The position numbers and the translations under genes are program-made. A stretch of 64,000 bases of DNA from contig JAZDFQ010000069.1 in assembly GCA_043807765.1 (NCBI GenBank), positions 123,894 to 187,893 of the forward strand, written 5' to 3'. The notes beneath the pieces were generated by a model that worked only from the letters and a program-made list of their open reading frames with translations, did not search any database and was not told the origin of the DNA. This stretch comes from Stygiobacter sp043807765 (GTDB taxonomy: Bacteria > Bacteroidota > Ignavibacteria > Ignavibacteriales > Melioribacteraceae). Positions 25,857-34,922 of the stretch are shown piece by piece (position 1 is the first letter of the stretch; the number at the start of each line of letters is the position of its first letter).

Positions 25857-26387
25857 CTAATATCCAATTCTTCTTTTGGGTTTTTCTTTTTCAATCATTA
25901 ATTCTTTAATAGCTTCAAACACCAAAGCAATTTGTTTTTGCTGTTTTGCAAATTTCTTTTTTGTCTCTGCTTCGAGTGCGCTTAGTTTTTTCGCAAGGGC
26001 TTGATTACTCTCAAAGAATTTTCGCATTTGTACAAATGCCCGCATGATTGCAATGTTAACTTGTACAGCCTGCTCGCTTTTTAATACTGAAGAAAGCATT
26101 GCTACGCCTTGTTCTGTAAATGCCGATGGCAAATACTTAGAATGTTCTCCCCTCTTTAAGGTCGCAATTTGCGACCTTAAAGAAGCGGTCTCTTCTTTTG
26201 TAAGCTCAAACATAAAATCATTAGGAAAGCGAGTAATATTTCTTTTAACGGCTTCCTTTAATCGCTTTGTTTCAACGCCATACAATTCCGCCAGATCACG
26301 ATCCAATAAAATTTTTTCACCTCTGATTAAGTAAATCTTGGTAGAGATACTTTCGCTCGGTATTAAAATGGCATTATTTGTTCTCAT
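25857..26387 (-). CDS. ORF6N-domain DNA-binding protein
   Basis: 176 residues. The ORF6N domain spans about 10-95: KIYLIRGEKILLDRDLAELY, then TKRLKEAVKRNITRFPNDFMF, SLRSQIATLKRG and LPSAFTEQGVAML. A coiled-coil tail follows (ALAKKLSALEAETKKKFAKQ). ORF6N domains are typical of phage antirepressors and of chromosomal regulators in Bacteroidota-type genomes. It starts 13 bases after the GH97 stop and precedes the C1 peptidase, so it is cotranscribed with exported hydrolases rather than phage genes. Role: probable DNA-binding regulator, targets unknown. Confidence 0.9.
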   Translation of the reverse strand: MRTNNAILIPSESISTKIYLIRGEKILLDRDLAELYGVETKRLKEAVKRNITRFPNDFMFELTKEETASLRSQIATLKRGEHSKYLPSAFTEQGVAMLSSVLKSEQAVQVNIAIMRAFVQMRKFFESNQALAKKLSALEAETKKKFAKQQKQIALVFEAIKELMIEKEKPKRRIGY

Positions 26388-26400
26388 GGGTCACCAACAA

Positions 26401-28356
26401 TTATTTTTTGTAAACTCTTGCAGCCCAACCACCGCCAGGCGCAAGGTGAATCTTTAATTTTGTTTCTTTGGTTACTTCAACAGAAATCTTTTTGAAATCA
26501 TTTCCATTTCTATCTGCGTTAATTCCATCTTGCCAAATATCTGCAGTGTAAGTTCCGTTATCTAAGAAAGAAAAATCAACAGTTAAATCTCTTGCTTTAT
26601 CGTCTGTCATTGCGCCAACGTACCAATCGTTGCCGGATTGACGTGCGAGCAAAACATAATCTGCAATCTTTGCATCGAGCACAATTGTTTTATCCCAAAC
26701 ACTCGGAACCTTAGAAAGAAATTCCATGCAAACGGGTTCTCTATAATAGTTGGTTGGATTATCTGCCAGCATTTGCAGCGGACTTTCGTACACAACATAC
26801 ATTGCAAGTTGCTGGCATCTTGTGCCCATGCTTGTCGGCTGTGTAAACATTGGCTTGAATGAAGCCTTGGTAACATTAACCATTGCGCCGGGGGTAAAAT
26901 CCATTGGTCCGGCAAACATTCTTGTGAATGGAAGCGTAACGCAATGTTCCGGAGTTACAGCGTTTTCCCATTTGTCATTTTCCAAACCTTTAACCCCTTC
27001 ATTGGAAATTACATTCGGATACGCGCGGAAAAGTCCACTTGGTTTAAACGCACCGTGGAAATCAACAAGAAGTTTTCTCTTTGCTGCTTCGCGCGCAACC
27101 TTCCAATAGTAATTAACAATTTCTTGATCATCGCGCTGCATGAAATCAACTTTAATTCCTTTAGCTCCCCACTTTTCAAATAGATCAAGCGCGGGCTGAA
27201 GTTGATCATCCAAAGTTTTCCAGACAACCCAAAGTATAACGCCAACATTTTTTTGTTTGCCGTAATCAATAATTTCTTGAACATTCATATCGGGTTCCGT
27301 AGAAAGCAGATCGCCAAGTTTGTACCAGCCTTCATCAAGAATTATATATTCAATTCCATACTTCGATGCGAAATCAATAAAGTATTTGTAAGTTTCTGTG
27401 TTAACGCCGGCGCGGAAATTTACATTATAAATGTTGTTGAAATTCCACCAATCCCAAGCAACTTTGCCCGGCTTAATCCATGAAATATCTTTTAATTGAT
27501 TTGGCTTTGAGAGAAGGTAAACCATTTCGTTGGTAATTAAATCGCCATCGTTATCAGTTATTGCGAAAATTCTCCATGGAAAAGTTCTTGTTCCTTTTGT
27601 AAGAGCTAAGTAGTCTGCGCGTTTCGTTGGCTCAACATCACGGTCACGTTTCAATTTTGCTTCAAGAACATAGGCTGGAAAAATTCCTGTTAAACTATTT
27701 TGATCGGTTCCCTTTAGCCAAAGTCCCGGATAATCTTCCAGATCAGATTCTGTAATTCCAATCAGCGTTCCCTCTTTAGTATCAATAATAGTTGGAGTGC
27801 TGGCAAATTGTTTCTCTTTAATACCCTTCAACATAATTGGGTTAAAAACTCTTTCGTTGTGAGACATAAAGCTTTCTTCTTCCGGAAAGTATGAAAGATA
27901 ATCTCCGGCAAAGTTTACCGAATAAGTTTCGCTGTTTACTTTTAAGTCGTCATCAAGTGAAGTTTCAAACCGGTAAGCAACTCCTTCGTTAAACGCACGA
28001 AACGAGATAGCAAAGTTTTCTTTGAAGTTAATTGTAAGCTCGTTGTAATTCTCGCGGACTTCTTTGCTCTTCTGTCTTACTTCTCGCTGGAGAATTTGGT
28101 TAACCGAATTTGTTTTTGTGTTTTTCACCTTTACATTGCCGCCAAGAACAACATTCTCATTTACATTCATTGAAAGAGGCGAAGGAGAAATAAGCGCTTT
28201 GCCGTTCTTCAAAACGGAGAATTCAATTTTCTCACCAATAGAAATTTTCACTTCAAGTTTCTTATCCGGCGAAAGCAAAGAGTATTCTTTCTGCGCAGAG
28301 ACCGTTACATAAGTCATCATTAAAACAATAGCCAAAAGCTTAGATAGATTTTTCAT
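26401..28356 (-). CDS. GH97 glycoside hydrolase
   Basis: 651 residues with a signal peptide ending TVSAQ. The N-terminal beta-sandwich (about 22-280, LLSPDKKLEVKISIGEKI) is followed by the barrel (WDWWNFNNIY, YIILDEGWY) and a C-terminal all-beta domain (DIWQDGINADRNG). GIKVDFMQRDDQ carries an Asp404 at the place of the nucleophile of the retaining GH97 subgroup, and Glu453 in SNEGVKGLE fits the acid/base and calcium-binding site. This points to an alpha-galactosidase-type rather than an inverting SusB-type enzyme, though I cannot align it here. It complements the GH27 enzyme at 7221. Confidence 0.92.
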   Translation of the reverse strand: MKNLSKLLAIVLMMTYVTVSAQKEYSLLSPDKKLEVKISIGEKIEFSVLKNGKALISPSPLSMNVNENVVLGGNVKVKNTKTNSVNQILQREVRQKSKEVRENYNELTINFKENFAISFRAFNEGVAYRFETSLDDDLKVNSETYSVNFAGDYLSYFPEEESFMSHNERVFNPIMLKGIKEKQFASTPTIIDTKEGTLIGITESDLEDYPGLWLKGTDQNSLTGIFPAYVLEAKLKRDRDVEPTKRADYLALTKGTRTFPWRIFAITDNDGDLITNEMVYLLSKPNQLKDISWIKPGKVAWDWWNFNNIYNVNFRAGVNTETYKYFIDFASKYGIEYIILDEGWYKLGDLLSTEPDMNVQEIIDYGKQKNVGVILWVVWKTLDDQLQPALDLFEKWGAKGIKVDFMQRDDQEIVNYYWKVAREAAKRKLLVDFHGAFKPSGLFRAYPNVISNEGVKGLENDKWENAVTPEHCVTLPFTRMFAGPMDFTPGAMVNVTKASFKPMFTQPTSMGTRCQQLAMYVVYESPLQMLADNPTNYYREPVCMEFLSKVPSVWDKTIVLDAKIADYVLLARQSGNDWYVGAMTDDKARDLTVDFSFLDNGTYTADIWQDGINADRNGNDFKKISVEVTKETKLKIHLAPGGGWAARVYKK

Positions 28357-28540
28357 ATGGATTTATCCGGTTGTTAGATTTTTACTTGTCTAAAATAGGA
28401 AAGCCAAAACTGAGTAGAAAAATATTTCTTGTAAACGTTGGAAGAGTTCAAACGTCAAAATAGAGGTCAAATTTCACTTAAAACGAGAGCATATATTTGT
28501 TTAATTTATGCCATTCATTTCAATAATAAACGAGGGAAAC

Positions 28541-29902
28541 ATGAAGAAACAACTTCTTCTGCTTTTGGTATTGTGCTCGGCAATAGCCGCGCAATCGTTA
28601 AAAATTCCTTACACCCGTTACGTTTTGCCCAATGGTTTGAATGTTCTTCTGCATGAAGACCACTCAACACCAACGGTAAGCGTTAACACTTGGTTTCATG
28701 TTGGTTCCGGTTACGAAAAAGTTGGAAGAACCGGGTTTGCTCACTTGTTCGAGCATTTGATGTTTGAAGGCAGCGGTCATGTTGCCGAAGGAGATTTTGA
28801 TAAACTTCTTGAGGCAGCCGGCGGCGAAAACAACGGCTCTACAACGGAAGACAGAACAAATTATTATGAAGATGTTCCAACGAACGCGCTTGAGCTTGCT
28901 CTTTATCTTGATAGCGACAGACTTGGATTTCTTGTTGATGCTATGACAAAAGAAAAAGTTGATGGACAGCGCGATGTAGTTAAAAACGAAAGACGCCAGA
29001 GTTACGAAAACCGTCCATACGGATTAAGCGAAGAAACAATTGTCAAAAATCTATTCCCGGAAGGTCATCCTTATAATTGGCCGGTAATTGGTTCTATGGC
29101 AGATCTTTCAGCCGCTTCGTTTGAAGATGTGGTAGAATTTTTCAGAACATATTATGTACCGAATAATGCATCGCTCGTTATCTCTGGTGATATTGATCCG
29201 AAAGAAACAATTAAGCTGGTAGAAAAATGGTTCGGTGCAATTCCAGCCGGAAAGCCTGTTCCTCCTCAAAATCCGGCTGCCGCAAAACTAACAGAAGAAA
29301 AAATAGTTATGCTGGAAGACAGAGTTCAGCTTCCAAGATTATACATGACGTGGATTACTCCCGCGCGCTTTACACCAGGCGATGCCGAGATGGATGTACT
29401 TGCAAATGTTTTAAGCGGCGGAAAAAATTCGCGTTTATATCAAAAATTGGTTTACGAATTACAGATAGCTCAAGATGTTTTCGCGTATCAAGCTTCGAGC
29501 AAATTGGTTTCGCAATTTCAAATTGTATCAACAGCCAGAAGCGGGCACACGCTTACTGAATTAAAAAATGTTATCGAGCAAGAATTGAATAAGATTAAAA
29601 CTGAAGCACCAACACAGAGAGAAGTGCAAAGAGTTGTAAATCAATATGAAGCGGGCTTTTTAGATCAGCTTGAAAGACCGGGTGGATTTGGCGGCAAAGC
29701 TGATTTACTAAATACATATTACTACTACGCAGGCAATCCCGATTACGCAAACGAAGATTTAGCGCGTTACAAATCATTAAGTGTAGAAGACGTTCAATTT
29801 GCGGCGCAAAAATATTTGCCGGATAACGCGCGTGTTGTTCTCAGCATTGTTCCCAAAGGAAAAACAGATTTAGCAATTCAACCAAAGACGGAGGCAAAGT
29901 AA
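28541..29902 (+). CDS. M16 zinc protease, catalytic subunit
   Basis: 453 residues from the ATG at 28541, with GAGGG upstream. Signal peptide ends IAAQ. The inverted zinc motif HLFEH (His68, Glu71, His72) is intact, with the distal ligand Glu150 in VVKNERRQ. The second half has the R/Y-type region of M16 folds. The next gene starts one base after this stop and encodes the second half of an M16 pair. Such pairs form a clamshell that degrades peptides in the periplasm. Confidence 0.94.
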   Translation: MKKQLLLLLVLCSAIAAQSLKIPYTRYVLPNGLNVLLHEDHSTPTVSVNTWFHVGSGYEKVGRTGFAHLFEHLMFEGSGHVAEGDFDKLLEAAGGENNGSTTEDRTNYYEDVPTNALELALYLDSDRLGFLVDAMTKEKVDGQRDVVKNERRQSYENRPYGLSEETIVKNLFPEGHPYNWPVIGSMADLSAASFEDVVEFFRTYYVPNNASLVISGDIDPKETIKLVEKWFGAIPAGKPVPPQNPAAAKLTEEKIVMLEDRVQLPRLYMTWITPARFTPGDAEMDVLANVLSGGKNSRLYQKLVYELQIAQDVFAYQASSKLVSQFQIVSTARSGHTLTELKNVIEQELNKIKTEAPTQREVQRVVNQYEAGFLDQLERPGGFGGKADLLNTYYYYAGNPDYANEDLARYKSLSVEDVQFAAQKYLPDNARVVLSIVPKGKTDLAIQPKTEAK

Positions 29903-29903
29903 T

Positions 29904-31361
29904 ATGAAAACATTATTAAAACTTACTTTCGTTTTCGTGTTTGTAGTTTCTTTGTTCGCACAAACATTTGCACAAGCAGTTGATAGAACAAAACCGCCGA
30001 TGCTTCCCGCTCCAAAATCTTTGCAGCTTCCGGCAATTCAAAAGTTTGCACTTTCTAACGGAATAAAAGTTGTGCTGATGGAAAAACATCAAGTGCCGTT
30101 GGTACAATTAAATCTAACTATAAAAGCTGGAAGCGTAAACGATCCGGCAGATAAAGTTGGTTTGGCAAACTTAACTTTTGATATGCTTGATGAAGGCGCT
30201 GCTGGCAAAACCTCTTTGGAAATTGCTGACGCAATAGACTTTCTTGGCGCAAGCATTCGTACCGGAGCCGGTGCGCATTCTTCATCAGTTTCGCTCCATA
30301 CACCGTTAAGCAAATTTGATGACGCACTTAAAATTATGAGCGACATTGTTCTTCGTCCCGATTTCCCCCAGAAAGAATTGGATAGAAAAAAGAAAGACAG
30401 ATTAACTTCGCTTATGCAGATGCACGATCAGCCGACAGCAATTGCCGGTGCAGCGTTTGGCAAAATTCTATTTGGCGGCGATCATCCGTACGGAAGAATG
30501 ACAAGCGAAAATATTATCAAGAATTTTTCTGTTGATGATTTAAAGACCTTCTACAAAAAACAATTTGCTGCGGGTAATGCTTACTTTGTTGCTGTTGGAG
30601 ATATAAAAGCAGATGAATTGAAAAAGAAATTAGAAGCAGCTTTTGGAAAATGGGCAAAGGGAAATGTTAAAGAGGAAAGAATTAAAGAAGCACCTCAAGT
30701 AGCAAACAGAGTTGTTTATTTAGTTGATAAGCCGGGCGCGGCGCAATCGGTTATTTCAATCGGAAGAATAGGCGCACAGCGGTTAACACCGGAATATAAT
30801 GCTTTGGTTGTGATGAACACGATTCTAGGTGGTTCATTCACATCACGTTTAAATAACAATTTGCGCGAAGTTCACGGCTACACTTACGGCGCTTCTTCCC
30901 GCTTTGCATTCAGACCAATTCCGGGAAGTTTTACAGCAAGCTCCTCTGTTCAAACAGAAGTAACTGATAAAGCCTTGGTTGAGTTTTTCAAAGAGTTAAA
31001 TGGAATAAGAGAAACAATTCCGGCTAATGAACTTAACAGAGGAAAAAATCTTGTAGCGTTAAGTTATCCGGGAAATTTTCAAACGGTTGCAGAAGTTGCC
31101 GGACAGCTAGATGAAATGGTTCAGTACAATTTGCCGGAAAATTATTTTGATAATTATGTATCGAGCGTATTAAAAGTTACTAACGGTGAAGTTACAGCAG
31201 CCGCAAAGAAATATGTTGTTCCGGAACAAATGATAGTTGTTGTCGTTGGCGATAAAGTAAAGATCGAAGAAGGAATTAAAGCGCTCAACCTTGGCGAAAT
31301 TAAAAATCTTTCAATCGAAGATGTTCTTGGCGCTGTACCTATGATTGATTCTTCAAAGTAA
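29904..31361 (+). CDS. M16 protease-like partner subunit without zinc site
   Basis: 485 residues, start one base after the catalytic subunit with GGAGGCAAAG as ribosome site. A signal peptide ends QTFAQ. The fold is M16: FALSNGIKVVLMEKHQVPLV, then GGSFTSRLNNNLREVHGYTYGA, the characteristic R..Y segment of the second half-shell. Where the zinc motif should be it reads LANLTFDMLDEG, with no HxxEH. It is therefore the non-catalytic partner that completes the chamber of a heterodimer, as in PqqF- or MPP-type pairs. Confidence 0.93.
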   Translation: MKTLLKLTFVFVFVVSLFAQTFAQAVDRTKPPMLPAPKSLQLPAIQKFALSNGIKVVLMEKHQVPLVQLNLTIKAGSVNDPADKVGLANLTFDMLDEGAAGKTSLEIADAIDFLGASIRTGAGAHSSSVSLHTPLSKFDDALKIMSDIVLRPDFPQKELDRKKKDRLTSLMQMHDQPTAIAGAAFGKILFGGDHPYGRMTSENIIKNFSVDDLKTFYKKQFAAGNAYFVAVGDIKADELKKKLEAAFGKWAKGNVKEERIKEAPQVANRVVYLVDKPGAAQSVISIGRIGAQRLTPEYNALVVMNTILGGSFTSRLNNNLREVHGYTYGASSRFAFRPIPGSFTASSSVQTEVTDKALVEFFKELNGIRETIPANELNRGKNLVALSYPGNFQTVAEVAGQLDEMVQYNLPENYFDNYVSSVLKVTNGEVTAAAKKYVVPEQMIVVVVGDKVKIEEGIKALNLGEIKNLSIEDVLGAVPMIDSSK

Positions 31362-31444
31362 GAAGGTTGATCTGTGTTCCTCTGTATACAAAACATTTCC
31401 CGGAGAGACACAAAGGAGTAATGAAGTAGGGTTAAAAGAAAAAA

Positions 31445-31563
31445 GTGTTGGACTAAAGTCCAGCGAGATCTGGTTGTTGAATAACCCCACGCTTAAGCGT
31501 GGGGTTATTGCAAATAAAATAAAAAAGGGCTTTAGCCCACAACTTAACCTGACGGAATTGCAC
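31445..31563. repeat. Composite three-hairpin repeat element, copy B (inverted)
   Basis: Same three hairpins as copy A in reverse order: TTGGACTAAAGTCCA, the perfect 24-base palindrome at 31483-31506, and GGGCTTTAGCCCAC. The terminal TAGAGACG repeats of copy A are absent. An 11-base direct repeat CACAAAGGAGT flanks it at 31409-31419 and 31561-31571, possibly a target duplication. It lies between the M16 operon and the hydrolase gene. Confidence 0.82.
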
Positions 31564-31647
31564 AAAGGAGTTACAGAATAACATTAAGAACTTTATCTCT
31601 GTGTTTCTCTGTGAAATATTTTTGAAATTATAATGACGAAGGAAAAA

Positions 31648-33066
31648 ATGAAAAAGATGATTTACGTTTTTGTGTTTTCGTTCATTCTTGTTTTCAATCT
31701 TGCTGCTCAAGAAGTTGAAAAGCAATACTTAAGCCTCTGGGAAGGAAAACTGAAAATTGGCGCTGTAGAACTTCGGTTGGTTTTGAAGATTTATCAGACG
31801 GAAGACAAAACTTATCACGCCGATCTCGATAGTCCCGATCAAGGAGTCTCGAACATACCGGCAACCTATACTTCTGTTACGGATGATTCTCTGAAATTCG
31901 AGATAAAAAATATTGGAGCTTCTTTTAGCGGAGCGTTTATCAAAGACAGTGCGCTTGTTAGAGGAAAATTTGTTCAAGGCGGAATGAATATGCCGCTAAC
32001 GTTGAAGAAAATTGATAAGCTTACAGAAGTTAAACGTCCTCAAATGCCAAAGAAGCCTTTCCCTTACAGCGTAGAAGAAATTACTTTCGAAAACAAAGAA
32101 GCCAATATTACGCTTGCCGGTACGCTTACTTTTCCAAAAGGTGAAGCAAAATATCCAGCCGTAGTTTTGGTTACTGGTTCCGGTCCGCAAGACAGAGATG
32201 AATCCTTAATGGGACACAAACCATTTTTAGTAATTGCAGATTACTTAACCCGTAACGGAATTGCAGTTCTTCGTTTTGATGATAGAGGCATTGCTAAATC
32301 AAAAGGAAATTTTGTTGCCGCAACAAGTGTAGATTTTGCAACAGACGCCATAGCCGCGGTTGAATATCTAAAAACTCGTAAAGAAGTTGATGCAAAGAAA
32401 ATTGGAGTTGCCGGACATAGCGAAGGTGGAATTATTGCTCCTATGTGTGCAGTTAATTCAAATGATGTTTCCTTTATTGTTCTACTTGCCGGTACAGGCG
32501 TTTCCGGAAAAGATGTTATTGTTCTGCAGACAGAATTAATTGTACGCGCTAATGGCGCTAAGGAAGAAGATGTTCAAAAAGCGAAGAATGAAAATATCCG
32601 CATCTTTGGTATTGTAGCCGAAGACACGGACAGTTTGCAAATGTTCAATAAGCTTCTTGCTATGTACAATGATGACGTAAGCAAAATGAGTGATGAAGAG
32701 AAGAAGAAACCGGAAAATTCAAAAGAATCATTTGATAGAAATATAAAACAAATTCTCAGTCCTTGGTTCAGATTCTTTATCAAGTATGATCCAAGACCAA
32801 CTCTGGAACAAGTAACCGTTCCGGTGCTTGCATTAAATGGCGGTAAAGATTTACAAGTTGATCCGAAACAAAACTTAACGGAGATTGAAAAAGCTTTGAA
32901 AACCGGCGGCAATAAAAATTTCAAAACAATTGAACTGCCGGGATTGAATCATCTGTTTCAACCGGCACAAACCGGGGCTCCAGGTGAATACTCAACAATA
33001 GAAACAACATTCAGCGAAGATGCTCTCAAGATTATGAAGGATTGGATACTTTCTGTGACTAAATAA
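31648..33066 (+). CDS. Exported alpha/beta hydrolase
   Basis: 472 residues from the ATG at 31648, with AAGGA directly upstream; the in-frame ATG at 31633 is less likely. A signal peptide ends NLAAQ. An N-terminal beta-domain (about 25-130) precedes the hydrolase core: VVLVTGSGPQDRDESL (oxyanion region), GIAVLRFDDRG, the nucleophile elbow GHSEGG, then GGKDLQVDP with the acid, and GLNHLFQ with the catalytic His. This arrangement is found in prolyl-oligopeptidase- and acyl-hydrolase-like enzymes. Substrate unknown. It follows repeat element B. Confidence 0.92.
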   Translation: MKKMIYVFVFSFILVFNLAAQEVEKQYLSLWEGKLKIGAVELRLVLKIYQTEDKTYHADLDSPDQGVSNIPATYTSVTDDSLKFEIKNIGASFSGAFIKDSALVRGKFVQGGMNMPLTLKKIDKLTEVKRPQMPKKPFPYSVEEITFENKEANITLAGTLTFPKGEAKYPAVVLVTGSGPQDRDESLMGHKPFLVIADYLTRNGIAVLRFDDRGIAKSKGNFVAATSVDFATDAIAAVEYLKTRKEVDAKKIGVAGHSEGGIIAPMCAVNSNDVSFIVLLAGTGVSGKDVIVLQTELIVRANGAKEEDVQKAKNENIRIFGIVAEDTDSLQMFNKLLAMYNDDVSKMSDEEKKKPENSKESFDRNIKQILSPWFRFFIKYDPRPTLEQVTVPVLALNGGKDLQVDPKQNLTEIEKALKTGGNKNFKTIELPGLNHLFQPAQTGAPGEYSTIETTFSEDALKIMKDWILSVTK

Positions 33067-33070
33067 TTTA

Positions 33071-33139
33071 TTGTCATACTGAGCGAAGCGAAGTATCTGA
33101 TCAGCAAAAAAAGATTCTTCACTTCGTTCAGAATGACAA
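33071..33139. repeat. REP-like long inverted repeat / possible terminator
   Basis: Arms TTGTCATACTGAGCGAAGCG (from 33071) and the complement of TTGTCATTCTGAACGAAGTG (to 33139) agree at 24 of 28 positions, separated by a short A-rich loop. It sits between the convergent hydrolase and cytochrome genes and could end both transcripts. The same unit is found in part at 23160 and 24535-24590. Confidence 0.7.
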
Positions 33140-33144
33140 ACGTA

Positions 33145-34128
33145 TCATTGTTTTGGTGTAAACTTCACTACGGCTTGTTTAATCGGTTTAACAGTTCTTA
33201 AATATTCGAAAACTGCACCGAGGTCTTCGCGCGTCATACCAGCATACATTGTCCAGGGCATTGGCGAGTTAAATTCCCTCTGAATATCTAGCGAAGGAAT
33301 TTGTACGCTGTCTGGATCCATAGATTTGAAGCGGGAAACAAACTGTTCTTTACTCCACTTTCCAATTCCGCTTACTTCTTCCGGAGTAATATTTGCAGAG
33401 CGGACAACGCCGGCTGGAAATTTAAACTCTGCGCCACCACCAAAAGCCTTTTCCATTTTGTATTCACCCTTAACAGATTCGGTGTGGCAGTCAAAACATC
33501 CAGAAATCTTTACTAAATATTCTCCATGCTTAACCGGGTTGTTTCTATCAGGCTCCGAAGAAGGGTTAAAAGATTTCGGCGGCATTGTTTTCACAATCAA
33601 GTTAAGAGGAAAATCTAAAGAACCTTCCGGTACTTGATTTTTAATTGGTGGTAGTGAACGAATATATGAGACAATCGAATACAAATCTTCTTTTGTTAAT
33701 TGATTGTAAGAGAGGTAAGGCATCAAAGGAAAGAATGCGCTTCCCTTTTTGTTTACACCGCATGTAACCGCTCTCATTAATTCACCATCGCTCCAATCGC
33801 CAATGGAAGCCGGGGTAATATTCTTGGCGTATAGTGTTCCGGGAAAACCAATCTCTTCCCCAAATTTTTCTCCACCCTTACCAAGTGTTCCGGGCATAAT
33901 TGGTCCGGAAAGTTTATTCCAATCGCGCGTGGAGTGGCAGTCCATACATACTGTAACGTGATTAGCTAAATATTTTCCGCGTGCTAATCTTGCCGGTGTG
34001 ATCTCAACTTTTTCGTTGGATGGCGGATCTACTTTTGGATATGATAGATTGAAGTAGATCAAAAATACTGCGACTAATGCTGCGATTCCCCCAACTGTAT
34101 ATAGAATGACTTTGAATACTTTCTTCAT
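33145..34128 (-). CDS. Membrane-anchored dihaem cytochrome c
   Basis: 327 residues. An N-terminal membrane anchor (about 7-30) is followed by two cytochrome c domains with VCMDCHS and GCFDCHT haem sites. Axial methionine candidates include MPYLSY and MPWTMY. The repeated region KNITPASIGDWSDGEL and ANITPEEVSGIGKWSKEQF shows internal duplication. It would move electrons in the periplasm. Partners are not encoded next to it, so the redox chain is not known. Confidence 0.93.
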   Translation of the reverse strand: MKKVFKVILYTVGGIAALVAVFLIYFNLSYPKVDPPSNEKVEITPARLARGKYLANHVTVCMDCHSTRDWNKLSGPIMPGTLGKGGEKFGEEIGFPGTLYAKNITPASIGDWSDGELMRAVTCGVNKKGSAFFPLMPYLSYNQLTKEDLYSIVSYIRSLPPIKNQVPEGSLDFPLNLIVKTMPPKSFNPSSEPDRNNPVKHGEYLVKISGCFDCHTESVKGEYKMEKAFGGGAEFKFPAGVVRSANITPEEVSGIGKWSKEQFVSRFKSMDPDSVQIPSLDIQREFNSPMPWTMYAGMTREDLGAVFEYLRTVKPIKQAVVKFTPKQ

Positions 34129-34220
34129 TCTGGTGCACCTTTCTTCCGCGTTCCGGGCGGACTTGTTGTCTTTAAATTAACTGATAGGATTTGAACTTCA
34201 AACAAAAAAGTTTTGATGTC

Positions 34221-34337
34221 TTATTCTGACGGACTATTGAGAGATTGGTTCCGTTGGGAGTTAAATAGATAGAGAGTGTAAGAAATGTAGGTGTTTTGAA
34301 ATAATACGTAGAAAACCGGACCGAGCGCGGCAAGCCT
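34221..34337 (-). pseudogene. Detached second copy of BASS transporter 3' end
   Basis: The minus strand encodes LAALGPVFYVLF, then QNTYISYTLYLFNSQ and NQSLNSPSE with a TAA at 34221. The first 22 residues are identical to the C-terminus of the transporter at 34922, yet nine of those codons differ synonymously. The fragment follows the transposase stop (TAG at 34340) immediately and has no start of its own. It looks like the former end of the transporter gene, or a homologous end brought in. Confidence 0.82.
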
Positions 34338-34922
34338 CTACAGAAAAATATTTTCCGGCTGGTTTTTCTCAAACTCCCATTTAAGCGGATTTTGCTCGAT
34401 ATACTTTCTAATATTAAAAAGTTCTTTTTCGTTACGGATTATACGGTCGTAAAACCGGGATTGCCATGCGAAATCTGAATAACCTAAAGATCGAATCCTT
34501 TTTGTGCAAACAGACTTGAATTGTCCTATGATTGATCCCAATGAATTCGGCTGTAATGAGGTAGAGACGATTCGGTGAATCGTCTCATGTTTAGATAAGT
34601 TATTAAATGTTCCATTCAGACGACCCTTCGGGTCGTCTCTACGTTCTGGTTCGTTAATAATAATTATTCCATGAACATGATTGGGCATAATTACAAAAAA
34701 ATCCAGCTCAACATTTGGTCTAAGCGTTTCTGCCTTTTCCCATTCATGTTGAACAACCTTTCCCAATTCATTCGAAATCATTTGCTCGTTTTTAATAACA
34801 CCAAAATATTCTTTGTGATTTTTTGTATTAATTGTTACGTAATACCACCAGGGAGTTGAATAATCCCAATCTTTCAGTCTTGTTGAGTCTATTCTATAGT
34901 TGTTTTGATACTTACTCATCAT
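34338..34922 (-). CDS. REP-associated tyrosine transposase (RAYT)
   Basis: 194 residues from the ATG at 34922 or 34919. The HUH-type motif is MPNHVHGIIII; a tyrosine in NIRKYIEQNPLKW fits the catalytic position, and the start (STPWWYYVTINT) fits the Y1 transposase fold. RAYTs cut and move REP hairpins and act as single-copy housekeeping-like genes. The start overlaps the transporter's TAA (TAATG). A double hairpin lies inside the gene (34561-34642) and is translated as RRDDPKGR through to HETIHRIVSTS. The reading frame is open throughout, so the gene appears intact. Confidence 0.92.
   Translation of the reverse strand: MMSKYQNNYRIDSTRLKDWDYSTPWWYYVTINTKNHKEYFGVIKNEQMISNELGKVVQHEWEKAETLRPNVELDFFVIMPNHVHGIIIINEPERRDDPKGRLNGTFNNLSKHETIHRIVSTSLQPNSLGSIIGQFKSVCTKRIRSLGYSDFAWQSRFYDRIIRNEKELFNIRKYIEQNPLKWEFEKNQPENIFL
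34561..34642. repeat. Double-hairpin REP (BIME-like) inside the transposase gene
   Basis: Starts GTAGAGACGA and ends with its near complement TCGTCTCTAC. Hairpin 1: GAGACGATTC, 3-base loop, GAATCGTCTC, a perfect 10-base stem. Hairpin 2: AGACGACCC, TTC loop, GGGTCGTCT, a perfect 9-base stem. About 25 bases separate the two. The TAGAGACG ends resemble those of repeat element A. Confidence 0.85.

Noticed and set aside
29904..31361. Second M16 gene as a broken protease
   Set aside because: Loss of HxxEH in one subunit is the normal state of heterodimeric M16 pairs, and the gene is intact and coupled to the active subunit.
31345..31581. Short frames of 70-90 codons on both strands around the M16/hydrolase gap
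   Set aside because: They are read from the palindromic repeat element B; both strands even give the same NNPTLKRGVI string because the sequence is a palindrome.
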